Below are positions 8,468 through 16,415 of a stretch of 64,000 nt of DNA, piece by piece. The first letter of the stretch is position 1; every line of letters begins with the position of its first letter. Source of the DNA: CAIVAT01 sp964455285 (lineage in GTDB: Bacteria > Bacteroidota > Bacteroidia > Bacteroidales > FEN-979); contig CAYVVG010000009.1 in the NCBI GenBank assembly GCA_964455285.1, positions 1 to 64,000 on the forward strand, in the 5' to 3' direction. The notes beneath the pieces were generated by a model that searched no databases, was not told the DNA's origin, and was given only the letters and a program-made list of their open reading frames with translations. The translations under genes and the position numbers were made by a program.

Positions 8468-9124
8468 ATGGCCCTCGACAAGAATGGCATCGCCCGGCGC
8501 ATCGCCCGCGAACTGAAGGACGGTTACTACGTCAACCTGGGAATCGGGATTCCCACCCTGGTGGCCAATTATATTCCCGACGGGGTGCACATCGTTCTCC
8601 AGTCGGAGAACGGGTTGCTGGGGATCGGCCCCTTCCCCGTCTCCGGTGCGGTCGACCCCGACCTGATCAACGCCGGAAAACAGACCATCACCGCCACGCC
8701 GGGGGCTGCCTTTTTCGATTCGGCAGCCAGCTTTGCCATGATCCGGGGCGGACATATCGACCTGACCGTGCTGGGCGCATTCGAAGTTTCCGAAACCGGC
8801 GATATTGCTTCGTGGAAAATCCCCGGTAAGCTGGTCAAAGGGATGGGCGGAGCCATGGACCTGGTCGCCTCGGCCCGGAATATCGTGGTGGCCATGATGC
8901 ACACCAACCCGCAGGGAGAATCGAAACTCCTGAAAAAGTGTACCCTCCCCTTAACAGGTGTCGGTGTCGTGAAAAGGATCGTCACCGACCTGGCGGTGCT
9001 GGATGTGACCCCGCGCGGATTCGAACTTCGTGAACGTGCCCCCGGGGTGACCGTAGAGGAGATCATGCGTGCCACCGAAGGCAGGTTGATCGCGGAAGGT
9101 GATATCCCTGAAATAATGCTTTAA
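8468..9124 (+). CDS. scoB: 3-oxoacid (succinyl-CoA type) CoA-transferase subunit B
   Basis: 218 residues, full length for the beta subunit. The catalytic glutamate, which forms the CoA thioester intermediate, is E47 in SENGLLGIGP. The preceding VNLGIGIPTLVANY segment and the later GGHIDLTVLGAFEV segment are family hallmarks. It pairs with subunit A upstream. The 139-bp gap is unusually long for this gene pair, which often nearly overlap, and is filled by two different repeat arrays. Convergent with the DedA gene. Confidence 0.94.
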   Translation: MALDKNGIARRIARELKDGYYVNLGIGIPTLVANYIPDGVHIVLQSENGLLGIGPFPVSGAVDPDLINAGKQTITATPGAAFFDSAASFAMIRGGHIDLTVLGAFEVSETGDIASWKIPGKLVKGMGGAMDLVASARNIVVAMMHTNPQGESKLLKKCTLPLTGVGVVKRIVTDLAVLDVTPRGFELRERAPGVTVEEIMRATEGRLIAEGDIPEIML

Positions 9125-9193
9125 AGGCCTGTTCCCGCCCCCCGGGGCATTTCTCCCCTCGGTGGTGCCGGCATCAGGAGTGGCCCGGCGGGG

Positions 9194-9826
9194 TCAGGAC
9201 TTTCCTCCCTGTTTCCTGATTTTAATGAGACCCCGGATGAATATGGTCATGGTGACGAGCGTTATTCCCAGAATGATATACTCGAGATGATCCACCGAGG
9301 CCGGTAATTTCCGGCCAACCAGGTACCCCAGGGGGATCAGGCTCCCTGCCCACAGGACCGCCCCAAACAGGTTGTAGAGATTGAATTTCCAGAATCCGAG
9401 ACCGATCGTTCCCGCAAGGATGGGGACGAAAGTCCTCACCACCGGAAGAAAACGACCGGCAACGAGGGCAGTGCCACCGTATTTTTCGTAAAACTTCCTG
9501 GATTTCTCGAGGTGCCTCTGCTTGAAGAACAGGGTGTCCCCTTTTTTCATGAGGGCATGCCCGAAGTAATACCCTGTTAAATACCCGGTGACGTTGCCGG
9601 CCACCGCAGCCGCAGCCACAGCCGGAACGAGGAGCCACAGCTCGACGGTGAGGTCGGTTCCGCAAAGGATCCCTGCCGTGACCAACAGGGCATCGCCCGG
9701 AAAAATAAAACCAAAGATCAGGCCTGTTTCGGCAAAAATAACCAGCAACAGGAGGGTCAGCCCTCCGTAATGGATCAGCTTCTCGGAATTGACAAGGATC
9801 TCCAGGTAATCAGTGAAATTCTCCAT
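9194..9826 (-). CDS. DedA family membrane protein
   Basis: 210 residues with about five hydrophobic segments. Family motifs are FPGDALLVTAGI (about 42-53) and GRFLPVVRTFVPILAG, which carries the conserved arginines and prolines. DedA/SNARE-associated proteins are inner-membrane proteins linked to phospholipid (undecaprenyl phosphate, phosphatidylethanolamine) flipping and envelope homeostasis. First in minus-strand order comes UPF0316 (10710), then the 73-residue protein, then this gene with a 9-bp gap, so the small protein and DedA are probably co-transcribed. Confidence 0.9.
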   Translation of the reverse strand: MENFTDYLEILVNSEKLIHYGGLTLLLLVIFAETGLIFGFIFPGDALLVTAGILCGTDLTVELWLLVPAVAAAAVAGNVTGYLTGYYFGHALMKKGDTLFFKQRHLEKSRKFYEKYGGTALVAGRFLPVVRTFVPILAGTIGLGFWKFNLYNLFGAVLWAGSLIPLGYLVGRKLPASVDHLEYIILGITLVTMTIFIRGLIKIRKQGGKS

Positions 9827-9835
9827 CCTGCAGGG

Positions 9836-10057
9836 TCACTGTTTCGTGATCTCTGCATAGATCCTCAGGATCTCCTCCTTGTATCCTGCAGGCGCCTCGA
9901 CATACCCCCAGCCGAATTCCATTCCCATGATGCCCCCGAGTGCTGTGTCGTCGGAGGTGACGATGCCATGGGGTATGTTGCGGTCGTTGAGCACTTCGTC
10001 GAGAAGGCCTGCCTCGAATTCATTGTTCAGAATAAGGATCTTTTCGAAAGTTTCCAT
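9836..10057 (-). CDS. Small DUF2007-like protein
   Basis: 73 residues, cytoplasmic, without signal peptide or membrane segment. The predicted alternation of helix (FEAGLLDEVLNDRNIP) and short strands resembles the ferredoxin-like DUF2007 putative signal-transducing family, in which residues 8-40 usually read as strand, helix, strand. The assignment is by overall pattern only. It is packed 9 bp upstream of dedA on the same strand. Its codon use matches the neighbours, supporting a real gene. Confidence 0.6.
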   Translation of the reverse strand: METFEKILILNNEFEAGLLDEVLNDRNIPHGIVTSDDTALGGIMGMEFGWGYVEAPAGYKEEILRIYAEITKQ

Positions 10058-10104
10058 GGTCAGTGAATTTTCCTCTAAGATACGAACCTTTCGCCGATTT
10101 CTGC

Positions 10105-10710
10105 TTATGCTTTGACGGTTTTCTGAAAGGGATTGAGGACCGAAAAGATCGACCGGCTGCGATGGTCGAAATATCCTCCGCTGACGACTTTTACCTCGTC
10201 GATCGTATAAAATGCCGTTGGATTGTACTGCTTGATGATGCCGATGACGTACGGGGCCTCCTTTCTGCGGATGGTGGTGAACAACATCTTGGTGGGCCCC
10301 ATCATCCCGTCGACCGGCACCACGGTAACACCGAAATTCTCCGCCCTCAGATGATTGATCAATTCGGTGGTATCCCGTTTGGGAATGACCCGGATCACGA
10401 CATTGCCGATGGAGAGCTTTTCCTCCAGCAATATACCGAAAAAGTTTCCGGCGGCGTAGCCTCCTGCAAACGCCAGGTAGCAGTATATGTTATCGAGTTG
10501 CTTCATGATCTGCCCGATCGCCACCAGCCAGATGAACGACTCGAAAAAGGCGAAAAGGGGTGCCAGCCGCTTCAGGCCTTTGGCGGCGAAGATCAGGCGC
10601 AAAGTGCCGATCGACTGGTCGATGATCCGGAACAGGAAGATCAGCAGAGGAAGCACGACGTACATGAAGGTCGTGTTGTCGAAAAAACGGGAAAAATAGT
10701 CCAGGCTCAT
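10105..10710 (-). CDS. UPF0316/DUF2179 membrane protein
   Basis: 201 residues. Three N-terminal membrane segments (DUF5698-like: FMYVVLPLLIFLFRI, FFESFIWLVAIGQI, LAFAGGYAAGNFFGI) are followed by a soluble C-terminal DUF2179 domain with the TTIRRKEAPYVIGIIKQYNPTAFYTIDEV motif. This domain order is typical of the UPF0316 family in Firmicutes and Bacteroidota. Function is not established. The FYTIDEVK motif shared with YitT-type transporters is a proposed nucleotide- or ligand-binding module. Confidence 0.88.
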   Translation of the reverse strand: MSLDYFSRFFDNTTFMYVVLPLLIFLFRIIDQSIGTLRLIFAAKGLKRLAPLFAFFESFIWLVAIGQIMKQLDNIYCYLAFAGGYAAGNFFGILLEEKLSIGNVVIRVIPKRDTTELINHLRAENFGVTVVPVDGMMGPTKMLFTTIRRKEAPYVIGIIKQYNPTAFYTIDEVKVVSGGYFDHRSRSIFSVLNPFQKTVKA

Positions 10711-10875
10711 AGGTACAGTTATTTACACCGGGGAAACGCACAAAACAGCCCGTGCGCCTTTTTCACCTTTGGCGCCGCGAACCACTTCTGAATGATCGCT
10801 CCGGAACACCATCCGGAGAGCCGGCATGTTCGTTTCCGGCCGTTATGCAATAATAGGATTTTTTATGATCCGGCG

Positions 10876-11130
10876 TTACCGGGTCTTTCTTGCAGGCACC
10901 CCGACCGGCCGGAAGCGTTTCCAGGCCGACCAGGCTCCGTAACCGGCGAGGAAAATGATCCCTGCGGAGAGAATGCCCGGATGTGCCTGGAAATGTTCAG
11001 AGGCCGAATGGCAGAGGACTGTGTAGATATCCCGGAATGCATGGGCAAGAGGGGCGAACAGTCCCGGAAAAGCGGAGATGATGACCTGGAAAATGTCGAA
11101 CGATGCAAGGATGTGCGAAAGGGTTTCCAT
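10876..11130 (-). CDS. Small hypothetical membrane protein
   Basis: 84 residues. No family recognised. One clear hydrophobic segment (LSAGIIFLAGYGAWSAW, about 54-70) is followed by a basic tail (KRFRPVGVPARKTR), implying an inner-membrane protein with its C terminus in the cytoplasm. The N-terminal 45 residues are amphipathic. GC-rich third positions resemble neighbouring genes. Overlapping ORFs in other frames look less protein-like. It could still be spurious. Confidence 0.5.
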   Translation of the reverse strand: METLSHILASFDIFQVIISAFPGLFAPLAHAFRDIYTVLCHSASEHFQAHPGILSAGIIFLAGYGAWSAWKRFRPVGVPARKTR

Positions 11131-11294
11131 GGGTGGCTGAAGTTTGATTCAAAATTACTCCCGACCCGCCGCCGGAGAAAACGATTATCGACGAACAGGA
11201 GCAAACAGGGGGGTGAATGACGAAGGGAGGAGGTCGAAAGACAGGGTCGCGAAGCAGTGCATGAGTTCGGGAGTGTGGGAAGCGAAAGGTTTGG

Positions 11295-11302
11295 TACTTT
11301 TG
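11295..11302 (+). promoter_or_regulatory. -7 box TACTTTTG for alkaline phosphatase
   Basis: Exact TAnnTTTG match, 23 nt upstream of the ATG at 11326. It rules out the longer in-frame start at 11257, which lies upstream of the promoter. Confidence 0.6.
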
Positions 11303-11325
11303 CGGGGATTTTAAGGCATGCTTTT

Positions 11326-12747
11326 ATGTTCCGGACGATTCTGATTGCCACCTTGTTCACCGGGGGCTTATTCTATACTCCATCCATAGCTAAGAAAACC
11401 GGTCCGCTGCCGGTCCCTAAGAACGTGATCCTCCTCATCGCCGACGGGGCAGGTTTCAACCATCACCAGGCAGCGAAATATTACCTGGGCATCAGGACAC
11501 TCGTCCATGAACAATTTCCTGTCCGCCTTGCCGTGGGCACCTATCCGGCCCTGGCGGGAGAATATGACGCCGGTAAACCGGGCAGCAATTACCTGGCCGG
11601 GGGTTATGATCCTTCAAAAGCATGGAACGACACCGCTTTCCTGAAACGGGATTTCACCGAATCAGCAGCGGCAGCCACTGCCCTGGCCACCGGTGTGAAA
11701 ACCTATAACAATTCCATCGGGATGTCGGTTTCGGGCGATTCGTTGGAGAACCTGGTCGAACGGGCGAAGAAAACAGGCAGGTCGGCCGGGGTCGTAACCT
11801 CCGTCGAATTCGCTCACGCGACCCCGGCGGGATTTGTCACCCATAACCGATCCCGGATCAATTACCGCGAAATTGCTGCCGCCATGCTTTTCGACAGCCG
11901 CTGCGACGTGATCATGGGATGCGGCGACCCCGGGTTCGACGACAACGGCGTGGCCCTGCCCGGGAAATGGAAGGATAGTAAATATGTGGCCGACAGCGTG
12001 TTGTGGTGTCAGTTGATCGCGGGCACCGGAACCCGGGTCAGTTTTCCTTTCGCGGGCAAGACCCGGACCGTGGAGGATGTGAACGGAGACAAAAAGCCGG
12101 ATCCCTGGACGGTTGTCCGTGACCGCGCAGAGTTCAGAAACCTGCAGGAGGGGAAAACACCCCGACGTGTGCTGGGTGTGCCAAAAGTTTACCAAACGCT
12201 CCAGGAAAGCCGTAAACCGTTGAACGGCGAAACAAAAGACTCACCACCGTTTGTCACTCCCCTGAATACAGCCGTCCCGACACTGGCCGAGATGGTGGGC
12301 GGCGCGCTGAATGTGCTCGACAATAATCCGAAAGGGTTCTTCCTGATGGTGGAAGGCGGAGCCGTTGACTGGGCGGCCCATTCCAACAGGAAAGGCAGGC
12401 TGATCGAAGAGATGTCGGCTTTCTTCGAAGCTGTTGACAGGGTGGTCGCCTGGGTGGAACAGGAAAGCGACTGGCAGGAAACACTGGTCATCGTCACCGC
12501 GGACCATGAAACCGGGCTTCTCTGGGGCGACCAGCCTTTCGCAGCTTTGAGCGACCATGGGAAGGGGGCCCTTCCGGGAATGACCTTTTATTCGGGAAAT
12601 CATACGGGTTCGCTGGTTCCTCTTTTCGCCAAAGGCGCTGCCAGCGAACTGATCCCCCTCTTTGCCGACGAATATGACAGCATCCGGGGACCTTTCCTCC
12701 AAAACACCGAGGTCGCCCAGTTGATCAGGCTTTTGTGGAATAAGTGA
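11326..12747 (+). CDS. Secreted alkaline phosphatase
   Basis: 473 residues. A signal peptide (about 1-22, ending PSIA) is followed by the alkaline phosphatase superfamily core. First metal ligand Asp is in LLIADGAGFNH, the nucleophile region is in ESAAAATALATGVKTYNN, later metal ligands are in VDWAAHSN and the C-terminal DHETG. It hydrolyses phosphomonoesters in the periplasm or outside the cell to release phosphate. The nearby 5'-nucleotidase (12951-14393, convergent) fits a phosphate-scavenging pair, though no PhoB box was recognised. The start at 11326 is set by the signal peptide and the -7 box. The stop codon merges into the GTAACAGG array. Confidence 0.93.
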   Translation: MFRTILIATLFTGGLFYTPSIAKKTGPLPVPKNVILLIADGAGFNHHQAAKYYLGIRTLVHEQFPVRLAVGTYPALAGEYDAGKPGSNYLAGGYDPSKAWNDTAFLKRDFTESAAAATALATGVKTYNNSIGMSVSGDSLENLVERAKKTGRSAGVVTSVEFAHATPAGFVTHNRSRINYREIAAAMLFDSRCDVIMGCGDPGFDDNGVALPGKWKDSKYVADSVLWCQLIAGTGTRVSFPFAGKTRTVEDVNGDKKPDPWTVVRDRAEFRNLQEGKTPRRVLGVPKVYQTLQESRKPLNGETKDSPPFVTPLNTAVPTLAEMVGGALNVLDNNPKGFFLMVEGGAVDWAAHSNRKGRLIEEMSAFFEAVDRVVAWVEQESDWQETLVIVTADHETGLLWGDQPFAALSDHGKGALPGMTFYSGNHTGSLVPLFAKGAASELIPLFADEYDSIRGPFLQNTEVAQLIRLLWNK

Positions 12748-12750
12748 AGG

Positions 12751-12870
12751 GTAACAGGGTGACAGGGTAACAGGGTGACAGAGTAACAGAGTGACAGAGT
12801 AACAGAGTAACAGAGTGACAGAGTAACAGAGTAACAGAGTAACAGAGTAACAGAGTGACCAAGTGAAATT
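12751..12870 (+). repeat. GTAACAGR/GTGACAGR 8-bp tandem array
   Basis: Fourteen contiguous 8-bp units (GTAACAGG, GTGACAGG, GTAACAGA, GTGACAGA and others) plus a decayed one, starting 3 bp after the phosphatase stop. A decayed extension (GTTGACGG, GTGACGAA, GGGACAGG) reaches about 12915. Every unit contains TAA or TGA on the plus strand and none on the minus strand. Confidence 0.95.
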
Positions 12871-12950
12871 GGCGACTGACGGCCGGCCGGGCAGGGTTGA
12901 CGGGTGACGAAAGGGACAGGGGTGCCGTTGCTCACCCGATATGTCCGGAC

Positions 12951-14393
12951 CTATGGCTGGCTTTTGATGTTGGCCCGTTTTACGCCGGAATAGTTCACCG
13001 TGCCGACGGTGCGGAGGTAACGGATCAGGGCCTCCGAAGTGGTAAGTGTGGACAGGGTACCCGGATCCTTGTGGTCAAATCGATAGGTGCCGGCAATATA
13101 GTTGTTCAATGCCACGGAATACTCGCTTTTTGGATCCAGCGGTTTCCCCGAAAGGTCGAACATCTCCACGTTTGAACAGGTCCCGTCAGAGTCGCCGGTC
13201 AGGGTATAGGTCATGCCCGACACTTGCAGGTCGATGGCTTTTTGATGCTTGTAACCGTAGCAGATCAGGGACCGGATCTCGTCGGGGGTCATGGAATAGA
13301 TGACGATCGGGTTGTTGAACGGGTCAAGTTTGTACACATCCTTCAGTGTGATATCCCCTGCGGCAAGGCCGGAGATCCGGATCCCTCCCCGGTTCTGGAA
13401 GGCGAAATCGACTTTAAGCTGATGCGTGACCGCATCGGTCATCAGGCTGCCCAGTTCATCGATGCCTTCGATGGGGCCCCCGGCACAACCCACCACCTCC
13501 CTGAACTCAGGGTTATCATTGACCGTCCGTATATATTCCATCAATCCGGGGTTTTCCTTTTGGAGTGCCGAAAGGGCGATCACCTCTTCGTTGCGGCCGG
13601 TCACTTTCCCATCGGTAACGGTGAGGGTGGTTTTTCCGATATGTTTCAGCTGGGCTCCTGCCTGAACGATCATCACGCCATTTTCCATTCTTGGCTTTTC
13701 AAGCAGGGTATGTGAATGTCCCCCGATGATCAGGTCGAACTCGGGCACCGAATCGGCCAGCCGGAGGTCTTCCTCCAGGCCGAGGTGAGAGAGGGCGATC
13801 AGCACTTCATACCGGTTCTTCAGCCATGCATATTCCCTGGCTTTCGAGACTCCGTTCACGAACCTGACATCCTTCATGTTGGAGGGATGGGCGCTGGGCA
13901 AACCGTTATTATCGAGTTGGATGACCCCCAGGAGGGCAATGGATATGTCGTCACCCGCTTTGAGCACGGTGTAAGGCTTCAAAGGGCCTATCTCCGCGCC
14001 GCTCCCGTCGGTATTGCAGCTCAGGAAGGGAAATTCGGCCTGGACCATCCGGCGTTTCAAGAGGGTTTGTCCCATGTCGAATTCATGGTTTCCCAGGGCG
14101 CTGGCCGTAAACCCGCACCGGTTCATCAGTTCGATCATAGGGGCTCCCTTATCGGGCACCATGTCGACCACCGGGTTGCCTGTAAAGTTGTCGCCGGCTG
14201 AAACCAGGAATACAAACGGATGGATGCTGCGGAGGCTGTCGGCCAGGTAGGCCACTTTCCCGAGGTTATCGATCTTGGAATGCATGTCGTTGACATGCAG
14301 AATGATGATCTCTGTTTTCCTGACCTGCGAGAACAAGGAGGTCGAAACGAGAAGGAGGGTCCCGGCAAGCAAAGAGAAGTAACGGCGGTTCAT
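12951..14393 (-). CDS. Secreted 5'-nucleotidase/UshA-type metallophosphatase
   Basis: 480 residues. Signal peptide MNRRYFSLLAGTLLLVSTSLFSQ, then an N-terminal calcineurin-like two-metal phosphoesterase domain (HVNDMH, SAGDNFTGN, GNHEFDMG, GGHSHT) and the C-terminal 5'-nucleotidase substrate domain (FQNRGGIR, DPFNNPIVIYSM). It dephosphorylates extracellular nucleotides. An ATG at 14423 is in frame, but it lies upstream of a TACCTTTG box at 14408-14415, so 14393 is the likely start. Divergent from arfB and convergent with the alkaline phosphatase. Confidence 0.93.
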   Translation of the reverse strand: MNRRYFSLLAGTLLLVSTSLFSQVRKTEIIILHVNDMHSKIDNLGKVAYLADSLRSIHPFVFLVSAGDNFTGNPVVDMVPDKGAPMIELMNRCGFTASALGNHEFDMGQTLLKRRMVQAEFPFLSCNTDGSGAEIGPLKPYTVLKAGDDISIALLGVIQLDNNGLPSAHPSNMKDVRFVNGVSKAREYAWLKNRYEVLIALSHLGLEEDLRLADSVPEFDLIIGGHSHTLLEKPRMENGVMIVQAGAQLKHIGKTTLTVTDGKVTGRNEEVIALSALQKENPGLMEYIRTVNDNPEFREVVGCAGGPIEGIDELGSLMTDAVTHQLKVDFAFQNRGGIRISGLAAGDITLKDVYKLDPFNNPIVIYSMTPDEIRSLICYGYKHQKAIDLQVSGMTYTLTGDSDGTCSNVEMFDLSGKPLDPKSEYSVALNNYIAGTYRFDHKDPGTLSTLTTSEALIRYLRTVGTVNYSGVKRANIKSQP

Positions 14394-14407
14394 GGCGATC
14401 GTTTGTA

Positions 14408-14415
14408 CAAAGGTA
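14408..14415 (-). promoter_or_regulatory. -7 box TACCTTTG for the 5'-nucleotidase
   Basis: Exact TAnnTTTG on the minus strand, 14 nt before the ATG at 14393. It forms a back-to-back pair with the plus-strand box at 14444-14451. Confidence 0.6.
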
Positions 14416-14443
14416 CGAAACAACCTACATCCCGGAATATGCT

Positions 14444-14451
14444 TATTTTTG
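14444..14451 (+). promoter_or_regulatory. -7 box TATTTTTG for arfB
   Basis: Exact TAnnTTTG, ending only 4 nt before the GTG at 14456. The message is probably leaderless or starts at a later GTG (14465). Confidence 0.55.
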
Positions 14452-14455
14452 TCCG

Positions 14456-14869
14456 GTGGGTACTGTGTTGGATGACCGTGATTTTTCTGCCGAACTCCGT
14501 TTCAGCGCATCCCGCAGTAGCGGTCCCGGCGGGCAGAACGTGAACAAGGTGAGCACGAAAATGGAACTGCGCTTTCTTGTCGCCGCCTCCATGCTGCTTT
14601 CAGATGCCGAAAAGGAAATGGTCCTCAGCAGGCTGGCTACCAGGATCAATGCAGCAGGGGAACTGGTACTTGTATCGCAATCGGAACGGTCACAGCAACA
14701 GAATAAAGATAAAGTCACCGAAAAATTTTACACGATGATCACATCGGCACTGCGCCCATTAAAAAAGAGAAAACCCACGAAACCGACGCAGGCATCCGTT
14801 GCCGAACGTCTGGATGCCAAGCACAGGCAATCGGAGAAGAAGGTGGGGAGGAAAGTTGGCTATGCATGA
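14456..14869 (+). CDS. arfB: Ribosome rescue factor ArfB (YaeJ), peptidyl-tRNA hydrolase
   Basis: 137 residues from a GTG start (an alternative GTG is at 14465). The class I release-factor catalytic motif GGQ appears in SSGPGGQNVNKVSTKMELRF (about 21-40), without the codon-reading domains of RF1/RF2. This is diagnostic for ArfB, which frees ribosomes stalled on broken messages. The C-terminal tail is basic (KKRKPTKPTQAS...KKVGRKVGYA), as needed to enter the empty mRNA channel. The stop codon overlaps the next gene by 8 nt, so arfB and the AraC regulator are co-transcribed. Confidence 0.93.
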   Translation: MGTVLDDRDFSAELRFSASRSSGPGGQNVNKVSTKMELRFLVAASMLLSDAEKEMVLSRLATRINAAGELVLVSQSERSQQQNKDKVTEKFYTMITSALRPLKKRKPTKPTQASVAERLDAKHRQSEKKVGRKVGYA

Positions 14870-15683
14870 ACCCTTCGATATCCGTGAAGTGACCCGTGAG
14901 ATGGTGGGTTCGATCCTGCTGAATCCACCGGAGCCACACCGGCATGACCATGAAGAACTGATCATCATCACGGAAGGGAAGCCCCTCCATTACATCGATT
15001 TCCGGTCCGAACCGCTGATTCCCCCGGTGATCGTCTATATCGCCCAGGGGAAGGTGCACACTTTTCTTCCCGATGAGGCGACCCGGGGCTGGGTGATCCG
15101 GTACACAGCCGATTTCATTCCGCAGAGCCGTTTCAATTTCTATTCCCGGTTCCTGGATGAGATCCAATGCAGCCTCAACGACGGCATCTGCAGCAGCACA
15201 CTGAACGATCTTTGCCGGATCATGTGCCGGGAGCAGGAGCAGAGCCCTCCCGATCAGGACCTGTTGCGTTACCTGTTGCTGGCCGTGCTTACAAAACTGG
15301 AGAGGGTGACCCATAATCAATTGTACGACAGCCGGGCAGGACGTTCCTCCCAGGTCGTCACTTTCGACAATTTTCTGAGGATCCTCGAATACAATTACAA
15401 AAGACCGGCCGGCGTGGATTTCTATGCTGAAAAACTGAACATGTCGACCCGCAACCTCAACCATATCAGCCGGTCGGTTTTCGGAACAAGCATTACGGAG
15501 GTCATCGAGACCCGGAAAATGATCGAGGCGCGTTCCCAGCTTTTAAGCACCGACAAGACCATAGCGGAGATCGGTTTCGACCTCGGATATAACGAAAAGT
15601 CTTATTTTACAAGGGTCTTTCGGAAAAGAACAGGTAAAACCCCATCGGAATTCCGAGACCAGGTGCACGCCATCATTTCCTGA
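14862..15683 (+). CDS. AraC family transcriptional regulator
   Basis: 273 residues. An N-terminal cupin-like sensor (about 10-110, with HRHDHEELIIITEG as the ligand- or metal-pocket strand) is followed by a linker and a C-terminal double helix-turn-helix (about 170-270) ending in the AraC signature GYNEKSYFTRVFRKRTGKTPSEFR. DNA-binding activator or repressor. The first in-frame ATG (14799) lies deep in arfB; the ATG at 14862 begins the cupin domain and overlaps the arfB stop. Possible target is the yceI-ygiD operon downstream, which is inference from position only. Confidence 0.92.
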   Translation: MHEPFDIREVTREMVGSILLNPPEPHRHDHEELIIITEGKPLHYIDFRSEPLIPPVIVYIAQGKVHTFLPDEATRGWVIRYTADFIPQSRFNFYSRFLDEIQCSLNDGICSSTLNDLCRIMCREQEQSPPDQDLLRYLLLAVLTKLERVTHNQLYDSRAGRSSQVVTFDNFLRILEYNYKRPAGVDFYAEKLNMSTRNLNHISRSVFGTSITEVIETRKMIEARSQLLSTDKTIAEIGFDLGYNEKSYFTRVFRKRTGKTPSEFRDQVHAIIS

Positions 15684-15734
15684 TTGTACCACACCTTTTC
15701 CTGAAAGTGTTACCCCCGGACCCGGGGGCCGTGG

Positions 15735-15742
15735 TAATTTTG
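15735..15742 (+). promoter_or_regulatory. -7 box TAATTTTG for yceI-ygiD
   Basis: Exact TAnnTTTG, 88 nt upstream of the yceI start. It predicts an unusually long leader for this window. A CCCCCGG/CCGGGGG inverted repeat just upstream (15713-15728) may end the araC message. Confidence 0.55.
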
Positions 15743-15751
15743 CACCGTCAA

Positions 15752-15782
15752 TCACCCGGATGGGTGAGCCCCATGAAGGGGC
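15752..15782 (+). other. Twin hairpins in the yceI 5' leader
   Basis: Two adjacent perfect hairpins: TCACCC/GGGTGA with a 4-nt loop (15752-15767) and GCCCC/GGGGC with a 5-nt loop (15768-15782). An A-rich stretch just before the ATG follows. No known riboswitch class is recognised. Confidence 0.5.
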
Positions 15783-15830
15783 AGAACACCCTGACAGTAT
15801 GCCACCAAGTGTAACTTAAAAAAACAGATA

Positions 15831-16412
15831 ATGAAAACGACCATTCTTTCCCTCATCGCGATCATCTCCTTTGCATCGGCCCAGGCTCAAACCTACCAGG
15901 CCGACCTTTCCAAATCCACGCTCAACTGGAAAGCAGAAAAGATCACCGGGTTCCATGAAGGGACCATCGCCCTTAAATCAGGCACTTTCAAAATTGACAA
16001 AGACAAGATCGTGTCCGGAACGTTCGTGATCGACATGAATACCATCACATCGACCGATCTCACCGACGCCGAATACAACCAGAAACTGATCGGTCACCTG
16101 AAGTCCCCCGATTTCTTTGATGTTTCGAAATACGGCGAAGCGACCTTTACCATCCTGAAACCGGTCGACCTTACTAAATCCGTCACCGATGTCACCGGGA
16201 TTCTCACGATCAAAGGCATCAAGAAACCCCTCACCTTCAAAACGGTGGTCACGAAAGCCGGCAACTCGTACATTTTCAATGCCAACAGCATCGTGGTCGA
16301 CCGCACGGCCTATGATATCCGGTACGGCTCGGGATCCTTTTTCAGCGGCCTGGGCGACAAGGTGATCTACGATGAATTCCTGGTCAAGCTGAAACTCATC
16401 GTGGTGCAGTAA
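15831..16412 (+). CDS. YceI family secreted lipid-binding protein
   Basis: 193 residues. Signal peptide (MKTTILSLIAIISFASAQAQ), then the YceI lipocalin-like beta barrel: YQADLSKSTLNWKAEKITG near the N terminus, GTFVIDMNTITSTDL in the middle, and the conserved DRTAYDIRYGSGSFFSGLGDKVIYDEFLVKLKL end. YceI proteins bind isoprenoid or amphipathic ligands in the periplasm. First gene of a pair with the dioxygenase (3-bp gap). The long structured leader suggests extra control. Confidence 0.93.
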   Translation: MKTTILSLIAIISFASAQAQTYQADLSKSTLNWKAEKITGFHEGTIALKSGTFKIDKDKIVSGTFVIDMNTITSTDLTDAEYNQKLIGHLKSPDFFDVSKYGEATFTILKPVDLTKSVTDVTGILTIKGIKKPLTFKTVVTKAGNSYIFNANSIVVDRTAYDIRYGSGSFFSGLGDKVIYDEFLVKLKLIVVQ

Positions 16413-16415
16413 CCG

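Noticed and set aside
10792..11220. 142-residue plus-strand ORF
   Set aside because: Overlaps the more plausible 84-residue membrane protein; composition is that of a shadow frame.
12600..12935. Minus-strand ORF running through the GTAACAGG array (SVTLLLCYSVTL...)
   Set aside because: The array has no stop codons on that strand, which creates the ORF; no start or family support.
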